Shown here one piece after another: positions 17,181-26,321 of a stretch of 64,000 bases of DNA. The notes under the pieces were generated by a model. The model made no database searches. It was not told the origin of the DNA and saw only the letters and a list, made by a program, of their open reading frames with translations. The position numbers were made by a program, and so were the translations under genes. Position 1 is the first letter of the stretch. Each line of letters starts with the position of its first letter. The DNA is from Treponema sp. C6A8 (GTDB lineage: Bacteria; Spirochaetota; Spirochaetia; Treponematales; Treponemataceae). The stretch is taken from positions 34,107-98,106 of the forward strand of contig NZ_JHVB01000012.1 of assembly GCF_000619925.1 (NCBI RefSeq). Reading direction: 5' to 3'.

Positions 17181-17608
17181 GTGAACAGAACTATGACTGC
17201 CTTCTTTTGAAAAATCAGCTTTGCTTTCCTTTGTATGCGGCATCTCGCGAAATCTTACGCAAATATACGCCGCTTCTTAAAGAGTTAGATTTAACTTATA
17301 CACAGTACATCGTAATGATGGTTTTGTGGGAAGAAAAGGAACTTAAGGTTACAGAACTTGGCAGTCGTCTTTTTCTGGACACAGGAACTCTTTCTCCGCT
17401 TTTAAAATCAATGGAAAAGAAAAAACTTCTTTGCCGTACACGCAGTAAAAACGACGAACGCATTGTAATGGTTGCAATTACAAAGGAAGGTGAAGCTCTT
17501 CGTGAAAAAGCTTCTTCTGTTCCTAAGAAAATTGGCAGCTGTGTAAATCTTAGTCAGCAGGAAGCCGAAACTCTTTATAAAATTCTCTATAAGATTATAG
17601 GTAATTAG
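17177..17608 (+). CDS. ohrR: OhrR-type organic-peroxide-sensing MarR repressor
   Basis: 143 residues, MarR winged helix (LTYTQYIVMMVLWE ... TLSPLLKSMEKKKLL ... SKNDERIVMVAITKEGEAL). The sensing cysteine of OhrR is present in NQLCFPLYAASRE at Cys16, with a second Cys at 8. In the family, oxidation of this Cys by organic hydroperoxide releases the repressor from DNA. An OhrR-like palindrome lies in the promoter of this operon at 15612. The stop overlaps the stop of the convergent HD-GYP gene by 4 bp. Confidence 0.9.
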   Translation: MSEQNYDCLLLKNQLCFPLYAASREILRKYTPLLKELDLTYTQYIVMMVLWEEKELKVTELGSRLFLDTGTLSPLLKSMEKKKLLCRTRSKNDERIVMVAITKEGEALREKASSVPKKIGSCVNLSQQEAETLYKILYKIIGN

Positions 17609-19308
17609 GATTTATAATATTCTTCAATCTTTTCACGGCAGCGAAGGAAGTAATAGTTTAGCATCGGATCAAAATGAATGCCCATTCCATCCTGAATTAT
17701 CTGGAAAGCTTCTTCAGGTGGCATGGCTTTTTTATAACAGCGTTCGCTGACCAAAGCATCATATACATCGGCGATAGCCATAATTCTGGCTTCAAGAGGA
17801 ATCTTACTGCCTTTTAATCCTTCCGGATATCCAGAACCGTCAAAACGTTCGTGATGGTAATGAGCAACATTTTCGCAGATTTGAGAAAATTCGGTATCAT
17901 CATAATCTCCAAAAATATTTCTTACAATCTGAGCGCCTTTCTGAGCGTGACTTTTCATAATTTCATATTCTTCCGGAGTAAACTTGCCGGGTTTGCGTAA
18001 AATCTGGTCATCAACGGCTATTTTTCCTAAATCATGCATAGGGGCGGCCTTTACAAGGCTTATATAAAATGATTCCGGACGTCCCAGTCGGTTTTCTATT
18101 CTCATATCATCAGTCAAAATCTTTACAATCTGGCTTGTTCGTCGGATGTGGCTTCCTGTATTATTGTCACGGTTCTGTACCATTTCTGCCATTCCGTATA
18201 CAAACTGTTCCATCAATCTTTCGATTTTTTCTGTTTTTTCATTTACTTCTTTTGAAAGTGTTTCATTGTAATTATTTAAAAGCCGCAGATTAAGCTGTTC
18301 GCGGGTATTGTCTTCAATTTTTATCTGATGACCAACAGGTTTGTGCCGCTTTGAAAAAAAGCGGGAAATATAAAGATTTGAAACACTAATTTTAAAGCTC
18401 TGCTTTTGATATTTAAATGTGGTTTCTGCAATACCCTTATGAGATTCAGCAGTTTCCATAAGGTGATTTACGGTAGCAAAAAGTTCAGTGGAGTTGTCCA
18501 GTTTGGAATCAACATAAAGTTCCTTAAATTCCGGAAAGAAATGTTCCGTAATTGAATTACAACCCAGATAGCGGTGCTCATTATCAAAAGATGCTACACC
18601 TATAGTTTCACTCTGCTGAATCGCAATACTTACCATTAAGTCGATATCGTAAATGGCAAGTCTGCGAATCATAATAAGCAGCATAATCTGTAAAATTGTG
18701 TAGGAACAAGGCATTACGTCAAATTCTGGAGCGATGGCTCGTCCAATAATGAAGGCAATGGAAATAATACTGTAAGAAAGAAGCATTACTGTAGCATTAC
18801 GTCTGGAAATGTGTTTCTTTCTCATACTAAGCAGCATTATCAGGAAGTCTATTATGATGAAAATAACAAGAATACAGTAATAAATTGTGTGAACTGAAGT
18901 ATATTGTTTTCTAAGATAGGCGATTCCGTTTGTATTTCTTAGAAATACCTGTTTATAAAGGATTCCAACAGTCCATGGGCTTAAAGCCATAATCACTATT
19001 CCAGTGGAAAGAATCAAAAAACAAATTGAGGTGATGTACCGGTTTAATTTAATTTTACAGAAGGTAAAAACGTAAAGAAAACTGAAGAACTGGACTCCGA
19101 AGTTTAGGAAATACAAAAGTCCGTTTAGTAAAAGTGCTTCTGAGGTTGAGGTAGAAAGAGCAAACTTCAAATAACAGAGATTGATGAGAGGAATCAGCAG
19201 GAATAGCAATGCAAGATAAATGGAAACGTTACGTCCCCATTTAACAAAGAAAAATGTCGTCAGTAAAATTGAGCTTACAAAAAGCAGGATGTAGTAATAT
19301 AAAAGCAT
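17605..19308 (-). CDS. membrane HD-GYP c-di-GMP phosphodiesterase
   Basis: 567 residues. Residues 1-215 contain about seven membrane helices, a 7TM-type sensor region; about 225-330 look PAS-like; a short coiled coil follows; then an HD-GYP domain (about 365-560). Key motifs are HDLGKIAVDDQIL, HAQKG, HHERFDGSGYPEGL (the GYP signature) and ADVYDALVSERCYKK. The family hydrolyses cyclic di-GMP at the inner membrane. Together with the GGDEF-EAL protein at 44673 it suggests c-di-GMP control of motility. SD TAGGAAT upstream of the ATG. Confidence 0.9.
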   Translation of the reverse strand: MLLYYYILLFVSSILLTTFFFVKWGRNVSIYLALLFLLIPLINLCYLKFALSTSTSEALLLNGLLYFLNFGVQFFSFLYVFTFCKIKLNRYITSICFLILSTGIVIMALSPWTVGILYKQVFLRNTNGIAYLRKQYTSVHTIYYCILVIFIIIDFLIMLLSMRKKHISRRNATVMLLSYSIISIAFIIGRAIAPEFDVMPCSYTILQIMLLIMIRRLAIYDIDLMVSIAIQQSETIGVASFDNEHRYLGCNSITEHFFPEFKELYVDSKLDNSTELFATVNHLMETAESHKGIAETTFKYQKQSFKISVSNLYISRFFSKRHKPVGHQIKIEDNTREQLNLRLLNNYNETLSKEVNEKTEKIERLMEQFVYGMAEMVQNRDNNTGSHIRRTSQIVKILTDDMRIENRLGRPESFYISLVKAAPMHDLGKIAVDDQILRKPGKFTPEEYEIMKSHAQKGAQIVRNIFGDYDDTEFSQICENVAHYHHERFDGSGYPEGLKGSKIPLEARIMAIADVYDALVSERCYKKAMPPEEAFQIIQDGMGIHFDPMLNYYFLRCREKIEEYYKS

Positions 19309-19386
19309 TTTTTAATTCCTATGATTATTTTACACCATGAAAAGCCATGTGGCAAAATTTTATTGTTTTTTCGTATTTAAATCGGT

Positions 19387-19392
19387 TAAAAT
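19387..19392 (+). promoter_or_regulatory. -10 box, probable leaderless start of the SbcD-like gene
   Basis: TAAAAT lies 6 nt before the ATG at 19399, with TTGTTT 18 bp upstream as a possible -35. No SD is present. Confidence 0.45.
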
Positions 19393-19398
19393 AATAGT

Positions 19399-20472
19399 AT
19401 GAAAATTATTCATTGTGCCGATATTCATGCGGATTCTGCAATGAAGGGGCATTTTTCAAAGCTTGCCTCTCAGCGCAGGGAAGAAATTGTAGATGCTTTT
19501 GCCCGCATGGTAGATTTTGCCCAGAAAAATGGTGTTCGTGCCATAATTATTTCGGGAGACCTTTTTGATACAAAGGAAAACCAGCATAAAACTCTTAAAA
19601 ACAGACTTTTTTATATTATTTCAAATCATCCCCAGATTGATTTTCTGTATCTTCGTGGAAATCATGATGAAGAATTTCATATCGAAGAGAATTATCCTAA
19701 TCTCAAGCTTTTTTCTAAGGATGCCTGGTCTTCCTATTCATACGGCGATGTCGAAATTTCAGGCAGAGAGTTCGGTTCTTCAATTCCTGCCGCTGCCTAC
19801 AGCCAGCTAAAGCTTGAAGCTCAGAAAGTTAATATTGTTATGCTTCACGGGCAGCTTGCAGATTACGCGCCAAAGGAAGATGCTCCTGTAATTTCCCTTC
19901 CAAAACTTGTAAATCAGAACATTGATTATCTTGCTCTCGGACATATTCATAATTTCAGACTGGAAAAACTGGATAGCCGCGGGCTCTGGTGTTATCCGGG
20001 GTGTCTTGAAGGACGCGGATTTGATGAATGCGGAGAAAAAGGGTTTGTGCTTTTGAATATTGAAGGCGGGAAGGTTGAGCCGACTTTTGTACGCAATTCT
20101 CAACGGGTGATTCACGAAATTGAAGTGCCTCTTAGCGGAACAATGTCTTACAACGAAATTCTTAAGGCCTGTGCAGCAGCGACGGCATCAATTTCTGCAA
20201 AAGATATTGTTCAAATTGATTTAAAGGGCGAAATTTCTGAGGATACGGAAATTGAAACCGATTCATATGAAGCTGCTTTGGCATCAAATTTTTATTTTAT
20301 CAGATTTAAAAACCAGACCGAACCAAAGATTGATTACGAAAAATACGAAAAGGATGTTTCTCTAAAAGGTGAGTTTATCCGTCTGGTAAAGGCGCAGAAA
20401 GAGCTGAGCGAAGAGGAAAAATCAAAAATTATAATGACAGGAATTCGGGCTCTTGCGGGGAGAATGAACTGA
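19399..20472 (+). CDS. SbcD/YhaO-like DNA repair metallophosphoesterase
   Basis: 357 residues. Calcineurin-like motifs: DIHADS (the D-x-H motif, residues 7-12), GDLFDTKEN, RGNHDEE, and late metal ligands MLHGQL and GHIHNF. This is the nuclease subunit of Mre11/SbcD-type complexes acting on DNA ends. The partner ATPase begins one base before this gene's last base (shared A at 20472), so the two are translationally coupled. Most similar in layout to Bacillus YhaO/YhaN. Leaderless start likely. Confidence 0.88.
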   Translation: MKIIHCADIHADSAMKGHFSKLASQRREEIVDAFARMVDFAQKNGVRAIIISGDLFDTKENQHKTLKNRLFYIISNHPQIDFLYLRGNHDEEFHIEENYPNLKLFSKDAWSSYSYGDVEISGREFGSSIPAAAYSQLKLEAQKVNIVMLHGQLADYAPKEDAPVISLPKLVNQNIDYLALGHIHNFRLEKLDSRGLWCYPGCLEGRGFDECGEKGFVLLNIEGGKVEPTFVRNSQRVIHEIEVPLSGTMSYNEILKACAAATASISAKDIVQIDLKGEISEDTEIETDSYEAALASNFYFIRFKNQTEPKIDYEKYEKDVSLKGEFIRLVKAQKELSEEEKSKIIMTGIRALAGRMN

Positions 20473-22913
20473 TGGAACTGATTAAAGCTCATATTACGAA
20501 TTTTGGAAAACTACGAAATTATGACGTGGATTTTAAAAAAGGACTCAATACTTTTATCCATGAAAACGGCTGGGGAAAAACGACACTTTCGGTTTTTATA
20601 AAGGCGATGTTTTATGGAATGGAGTATACGACTTCACGTGATTTAGAAAAAAATGAAAAACTGAAATATGCTCCATGGCAGGGTGGCGAATACGGTGGCA
20701 GCCTTGAGTTCTCTTATAAGGGAAAAAATTATCTTGTGACTCGAACTTTTGGACCTAAAAAAAATGATGATACCTATGAACTTCGTGATTTGAAAACAAA
20801 TCTTCCTAGTTCAGATTTTACATCGGATTTGGGTAGCGAACTTTTTGGAATTAACCGCGAAACTTACGGACGCAGCGTTCATGTTGTGCTCAGCGAATCT
20901 CCTGCTGGTTCAACAGATATTTCTGCCCGTCTGAATAATCTTGTAGAAGCAGGTGATGTTGCATCCTTTGATAAGGCTGTGCTGGCACTTGATAAAAAGG
21001 CAACTTCCCTTAAGGCAAAAAAAGGAAAAATCGGTCAACTCTTTGAAATCCAAAATCAGATTGACCGCGACCGTGAAACTCTTGAAGAAATTAAGGCAAG
21101 GGAAGTTCAGAACGAGGATTTTGAAAAAAAGGCAGCTGCTTTGGGTGCGGAAATAGAAAAATTCAAGACACAACATCATAGCATGACACGTGAACTTACG
21201 GTGCTCATAAAATACGAAGGAAAATTACGCTACGAACAGCTAAAAAAGGATCTGGAAGAGGCGAAACGAGGGAAAGAGGCTCTGGTAGATTTCTTTAATG
21301 GAAAGGTACCGGAAGCTGGTGTCTTAAAAGAAATTGATGAAATTTCAAGTTCATATACAACTCTTGCCTCTAATCTTAAAAGCGGCCAGATGTCTCAGAG
21401 TGAAAAAGACCAATATGAGAGTCTGAAAAATTATTTTGCAGGTGATATTCCTTCAAAAGCTCAGATTGATTTATGTTTGAAAACTGATGGAGAATTCAAG
21501 ATTTTTAAGCAGCAGGAAAGCGAAAGAAAACTTACGGCTTTGGAAGAAGCTGAGTTTAAGGAGCTTAAACTGAAATTCAGTGACAAGGATCTTGAAACTG
21601 CCAGTTCAGGAAGTGACCAGTCAAAACTTCCGGCCGAGGAAGGTAAAAATATTCTTACAGCAGTATTTATGGGCCTCGGATTTTTCATCTTGATTGGCGC
21701 TTCTTTTTGTTTTTTTCAGAGGCTTCCTTTATTTGTATCTGCAATGTCGCTTGGACTTGCGGCCTTGTTTTTTGTTCTCGGTTTTGTAAGTACTCGCAGT
21801 GCAAAAACAAGCCCGGAAGAGATTTCGGTTCTTATACAGCGAGGGGTTGATCTTGACCGTTATTTAAAACTTCAGCAAAAGTCAAAAGCGCATTTTGAAT
21901 GGCTGCAGGCTCAGCCAAAAATGGCGTCTGAATATGAGGCAGAACTCCGTGCTTTTGTAAAACGCTTTTGTAAGACAGATGATATTTCTTCCATTCCGAC
22001 AGAAATTCAAATTCTTAATGAAAAAATGAATAAGCTTTCCGAATTGGAAAAACGCATAAATACGAGCAGCCAGAATTTTCAGCTTCAAAGTGAAAAAAAA
22101 GAAAAGCTTATGCAAATTTTGAGTCAGTATAAAACGGAAAAAACACTTGATTATCCTGCTCAGGTACGGGAACTTCACGACAGAATTAATGATTTAAAAA
22201 ATGCGGAGGCCTATATCAGACAGGCAGAGGCAAAAGTCAGTGAATTTGAGAACGATCCGCAGAATGATGTTCAGTCTTTTGAGTCGCTTAAAAAGCCGGA
22301 AAAATCTAACGAGCAGCTAAAGTCGGAACTTGATTTTATAAATCAGCAGGTTAATGAAAAAGTTGCCTTGAGGGCAGAATATCAGAAGAAAATGAACGAT
22401 AATAATTCGCTCATTGAAAAAAAAGATGATTTTGAAAATGAGATTGAAAGGCTTGCTGTAGAAAAGCAGGAAAAAACTTGTGAACATCAGCTTCTTTTGC
22501 AGACAATGGATTTCTTAAGGCGGGCAAAAGAGCAGCTTGATGCAAATTACAGTGATCCTATGAAAGAGGGGTTTGCAAAATATCTTGGAATGATTGATGC
22601 AGGAACAGAGTCGGAGGCACTTTCCAAAAAACTTGTAATTGATACAGAACTTAAGGTTTGCGTGGACGAAAATGGAAAACTGCGTGAAAGCCAATATTTA
22701 AGCGACGGCTATAAGGATCTGGTGAATTTCTGTTCCAGAATGGCGCTTGTGGATGCACTTTTTAAAGATGAAAAACCGCCTGTAATTCTTGATGACCCTT
22801 TTGTAAATCTTGATGATGATAAAATTCCGCGGGCACTGGGCTTATTAAAGCTGATGGCAAAGGAAAAGCAGATTTTGTATTTTGCCTGCCATAAGAGTCG
22901 CGAAGTAAAATAA
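20472..22913 (+). CDS. SbcC/YhaN-like SMC-type ATPase with embedded membrane helices
   Basis: 813 residues. Walker A variant HENGWGKTTL near residue 30 (FGKLRNYDVDF before it). Long coiled coils span about 180-300 and 450-690. The signature/Walker B end reads YLSDGYKDLVNF ... PPVILDDPFVNLDDDKI. Unusually for SbcC, two adjacent hydrophobic helices lie at about 395-440 (ILTAVFMGLGFFILIG and LFVSAMSLGLAALFFVLG), as in YhaN, where the zinc hook would be; there is no CxxC hook. It is probably a membrane-associated DNA-end processing ATPase partnered with the upstream phosphoesterase. Confidence 0.85.
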   Translation: MELIKAHITNFGKLRNYDVDFKKGLNTFIHENGWGKTTLSVFIKAMFYGMEYTTSRDLEKNEKLKYAPWQGGEYGGSLEFSYKGKNYLVTRTFGPKKNDDTYELRDLKTNLPSSDFTSDLGSELFGINRETYGRSVHVVLSESPAGSTDISARLNNLVEAGDVASFDKAVLALDKKATSLKAKKGKIGQLFEIQNQIDRDRETLEEIKAREVQNEDFEKKAAALGAEIEKFKTQHHSMTRELTVLIKYEGKLRYEQLKKDLEEAKRGKEALVDFFNGKVPEAGVLKEIDEISSSYTTLASNLKSGQMSQSEKDQYESLKNYFAGDIPSKAQIDLCLKTDGEFKIFKQQESERKLTALEEAEFKELKLKFSDKDLETASSGSDQSKLPAEEGKNILTAVFMGLGFFILIGASFCFFQRLPLFVSAMSLGLAALFFVLGFVSTRSAKTSPEEISVLIQRGVDLDRYLKLQQKSKAHFEWLQAQPKMASEYEAELRAFVKRFCKTDDISSIPTEIQILNEKMNKLSELEKRINTSSQNFQLQSEKKEKLMQILSQYKTEKTLDYPAQVRELHDRINDLKNAEAYIRQAEAKVSEFENDPQNDVQSFESLKKPEKSNEQLKSELDFINQQVNEKVALRAEYQKKMNDNNSLIEKKDDFENEIERLAVEKQEKTCEHQLLLQTMDFLRRAKEQLDANYSDPMKEGFAKYLGMIDAGTESEALSKKLVIDTELKVCVDENGKLRESQYLSDGYKDLVNFCSRMALVDALFKDEKPPVILDDPFVNLDDDKIPRALGLLKLMAKEKQILYFACHKSREVK

Positions 22914-22930
22914 AAGTTTGGGAGGATAAA

Positions 22931-23353
22931 TTGTCTCGAAAAACTGATGAAATAAAAAAATCTATTGCACGACTGGAAGAAATTCAGATTAAGTTCTGTG
23001 AGGCAGTCTCGTCAGAAGGAGAAGTAAGTCTTCTTTGCGAACAGATGAAATCTGAATTACAAAACCTAAAACTTTGGATTAGCATGCTTTACAAATATAA
23101 CGGCACTTCAAAAAGTAACGCTAAGGTTGCTGCTAGTCGCGAAAACGGAAAAAAGGGTGGGCGACCTCCTAAATTTGTAACCGATCTTAAAAAACAGAAA
23201 AATGAACTTGAAGCTCTTCTTTCAGACCTTCATACCCAGCAGATATCGGCATCTATTGAAGATGAAGAAAACCTGAATTCTCAGGCAGAAAAGGCAAATC
23301 AAGAGCTGGAAACAGTAAATAAAAAACTTTCGGAGTTTAAAAATGAAAAATAA
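22931..23353 (+). CDS. small coiled-coil hypothetical protein with GRPPK motif
   Basis: 140 residues from a TTG at 22931, chosen because GGAGG lies 5 nt upstream. Highly charged and helical, with a central ENGKKGGRPPKFVTDLKKQ segment. The GRPPK core resembles an AT-hook, so DNA binding is possible but unproven. It is 17 bp downstream of the SbcC-like gene and overlaps the M16C peptidase gene by 11 bp, so it appears to be in one operon with both. I do not recognise a family. Confidence 0.65.
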   Translation: MSRKTDEIKKSIARLEEIQIKFCEAVSSEGEVSLLCEQMKSELQNLKLWISMLYKYNGTSKSNAKVAASRENGKKGGRPPKFVTDLKKQKNELEALLSDLHTQQISASIEDEENLNSQAEKANQELETVNKKLSEFKNEK

Positions 23354-26321
23354 ACGTATTTATTCTATTTTATTGCTTGGTTTTATCTCGATTTTTACAA
23401 GTCTTTTTTCAAAGGAAAGCTTTGGTTTCCGTCAGCTGAAAACCCTCAAATATACACCTGGAACTCAGGTTCTTTACTATGAACACGTAAAATCCGGTGC
23501 CCGCCTTGTCTGGCTAAAAAACAATGACACAAACCGTGCCTTTAATATTGCCTTCCAGACCCGCTCTTATGATGATGTGGGACTTCCTCACATTTTTGAA
23601 CATTGCTGTCTTGCAGGTTCTCCAAAATATCCAAGCTCAAACCTTACCTTCCAGATGGGGGTTCAGACCTATAATACCTTTCAGAACGCCCTGACATATC
23701 AGCTTTTTACCTGTTATCCGATTGCTTCACTTTCAGAAGAGCAGCTTTTTGCCAGCCTCGACGTTTACATGAACGGTATTTTTGACCCGATTGTTCTTAC
23801 AGAGGAAAATGACCTCAAGCGCGAAGCCGTACGTTTTGTTCTTGATTCCCCGGACGGTCAGATTACGGCAACCGGCGCTGTTTACAATGAGCTTACAGGT
23901 GTAATGGCGAATAAAAACACAGTGAATTTTTACAATCTCCGTAAGCTTCTTTATCCTAACAGTACAGAAAGCTTTATAACCGGCGGACGACCGGAGGATA
24001 TTCTTAATGTCACCTGGCAGAGCGTAAAGGATTATCACGAAGAATATTACAAAGCTTCCAACATGGTAATCTACCTTTACGGAAAGCTTAATGTAAACCG
24101 CTTCTTAAAATATTTTGACGAAGAATTCCTTTCAAAATACGAACGCACAGAAGTTGATCTTTCAGATAAATATTATGAAGAATGGGAAGGTTTCCGCGAA
24201 CAGACAGCAGAATTCCCGGTTACAAAGGACACAAATACTAATAATGCCTCTATTTTTTCATATGCCTTTGCGCTTAAAGATATAAGTCCTGACAACTTCA
24301 ACGACCTTCGTGTTATCAACAATTATATCGGGCAGGAATCTTCCTGGCTGAGCCGTACACTCAAGGAGCATTTTCCAGACGCAAATTTCAGCTGTTATTT
24401 TAATAATCTTTGCAGACGACCCTATTATACTTTTGAAGTTCATAATATTAATGAAGATGATAAAGATGAGCTGAAAAAGATTTTTGAAGAGGCAGTAAAT
24501 CAGCTTTGTACAGAAAAAATCGACAAAAAATACATCAAAATTTTTGCAAATAATTTTAAATTGGATACAATTCTGGATGAAGAAAATCCTGATGGAATTA
24601 CTGACTTACGTTCTGCAGGTATTTTATGGGCAATTTCTGATGATCCTGTAAATTTTATTACATACAGAAAGAATCTTTTAAAACTTTCAAAAACTTCCAC
24701 ACCTGAAACAGTTCTTGCGACTGCCAGAAAATACCTTTTGAATCCACAGCAGAGTGTAGTTCTGGTAACCAAGCCTGTTGCAGGTCTTGCAGAAAAGAAG
24801 GCAGAAGAAAATGCAAAGTATTTTGCTGATAAAAAGGAATCGATGACGCCGAAGAATGTTGCTGATCTTGTTGCAGAAAATAAGCGGTATAATGAATGGG
24901 CTTCTGAGAATGAAAAAATCAACCTTATTGATAAGGTGAAGGTTGTAAGTGCCCAGAATTTGCCGGAAGAAGATGAAGATGTTGAAATTACTGACACAAA
25001 AGAGCATGGTTTCAGGGCTCTGATTGGAGAAAAACCAGGACTTCAGTATGTGTCTGGCTCTCTGCTTTTCAGCCTGAATACCTTGCCGCCGGAATATCTT
25101 CACCCGGTAATGTTCTATTTTGAGCTTTTGAAAAATCTTCCTACAGAAAAACACAGTCTGGAAGAGCTTGAAGCAAGAGAAATGATTTATACTTATTCAT
25201 CGTCTTTTTATACTTCCTCTTATATGCTGAAGGACAAATATGAAAGCGGCGGCTCGGCAGTGTATGCAACTTCTGATTTTATGTGTCTTAATGAAAATCT
25301 GACTGATACACTGGATCTTGTTCATGAGCTTATTACAGAAACAAGTCTTGAGGATTATGATACGATAAAAAGTTCCGCCGGACAGTTTGCAAAGGCAAAA
25401 CGTCAGGGAAATATGAATAATCCGGCAAATCTGGCTTATGAGCTTGCCTTTACTGCGGCTCACCCTGCTTATACATCACGTTACTATGCCGTCAGATATA
25501 ATTACTGGGATTTCCTGGAAAAGGTTTCTAAGATGGATACAGAAGAGCTGGACGGGCTTGTTGCAAAAATCCGCGAGGGCTTAAAAATCGTCTTTAACCG
25601 ACAGAATCTTACTGTAACCTGCGTAGGTGATAAAAAACAGATTGAAAAATATCTTAAATATGAACGAGCCTTTGCAGAAACTTTGGGGCAGGATGAACTT
25701 AAGGAAGTAAATCCTTTTGCACAGCATGAACCTTTCCCAAAGAATATTGCGGTAATTATTCCCGGAAATTCAAACTATTGCTTTAGCTCTATTTCACTTG
25801 ATTCGCTAACAGAAAAGCTGGACGCAAAGTATAAGGTTATCAGCTCTTTTCTGGAATATTTTTATCTTTATACTCAGATTCGTTTTAAGTATGGAGCCTA
25901 CGGGGCTTCAAGCCAGATAAATGATAACGGGCTTACCCTTTATTCATACCGCGATCCTGAGCTTAAAAATACCTTCCGAATTTTTGATGAAGCAGCAGAT
26001 TATTTAAAAACTACCTATGTCACACAAAAGGATTTGGAAGGCTATATCACTTCAATTTATTCAGGACTGCAGGAACCGATTTCTGATGCAGCTGCCCTCA
26101 GCAACAAAATTTCCAGTTATTTAACCAATGATTTTGAGGACGGAAAAGTCCTGCGCATGATGAAGCAAGTAAAATCTGTAAAGCCCGAAGATATTAAGGA
26201 ATTTGCAGGCTATCTTGAATTGCTGAAAAAGAATGGTGTAAGAGTTGTTGCCGGAAGTGCCGAGCAGATTTATGCCAACAAAGACATGTTTGATTTAATT
26301 ATCACAGAGTTTATGAAGTAA
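23343..26321 (+). CDS. M16C metallopeptidase (presequence-protease/Cym1-like), exported
   Basis: 992 residues. Uncleaved or cleaved signal helix at 8-22 (LLGFISIFTSLF). Inverted zinc motif HXXEH at 83-87 (LPHIFEHCCLAGSPKYP), with the downstream glutamate about 75 residues later in EENDLKREAVRF. The length and the YDDVGLPHIFEH context match single-chain M16C enzymes, which degrade peptides inside a closed chamber. Probably periplasmic. It is translationally coupled to the small GRPPK protein upstream. It ends 11 bp inside the convergent phosphatase gene. Confidence 0.88.
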   Translation: MKNKRIYSILLLGFISIFTSLFSKESFGFRQLKTLKYTPGTQVLYYEHVKSGARLVWLKNNDTNRAFNIAFQTRSYDDVGLPHIFEHCCLAGSPKYPSSNLTFQMGVQTYNTFQNALTYQLFTCYPIASLSEEQLFASLDVYMNGIFDPIVLTEENDLKREAVRFVLDSPDGQITATGAVYNELTGVMANKNTVNFYNLRKLLYPNSTESFITGGRPEDILNVTWQSVKDYHEEYYKASNMVIYLYGKLNVNRFLKYFDEEFLSKYERTEVDLSDKYYEEWEGFREQTAEFPVTKDTNTNNASIFSYAFALKDISPDNFNDLRVINNYIGQESSWLSRTLKEHFPDANFSCYFNNLCRRPYYTFEVHNINEDDKDELKKIFEEAVNQLCTEKIDKKYIKIFANNFKLDTILDEENPDGITDLRSAGILWAISDDPVNFITYRKNLLKLSKTSTPETVLATARKYLLNPQQSVVLVTKPVAGLAEKKAEENAKYFADKKESMTPKNVADLVAENKRYNEWASENEKINLIDKVKVVSAQNLPEEDEDVEITDTKEHGFRALIGEKPGLQYVSGSLLFSLNTLPPEYLHPVMFYFELLKNLPTEKHSLEELEAREMIYTYSSSFYTSSYMLKDKYESGGSAVYATSDFMCLNENLTDTLDLVHELITETSLEDYDTIKSSAGQFAKAKRQGNMNNPANLAYELAFTAAHPAYTSRYYAVRYNYWDFLEKVSKMDTEELDGLVAKIREGLKIVFNRQNLTVTCVGDKKQIEKYLKYERAFAETLGQDELKEVNPFAQHEPFPKNIAVIIPGNSNYCFSSISLDSLTEKLDAKYKVISSFLEYFYLYTQIRFKYGAYGASSQINDNGLTLYSYRDPELKNTFRIFDEAADYLKTTYVTQKDLEGYITSIYSGLQEPISDAAALSNKISSYLTNDFEDGKVLRMMKQVKSVKPEDIKEFAGYLELLKKNGVRVVAGSAEQIYANKDMFDLIITEFMK

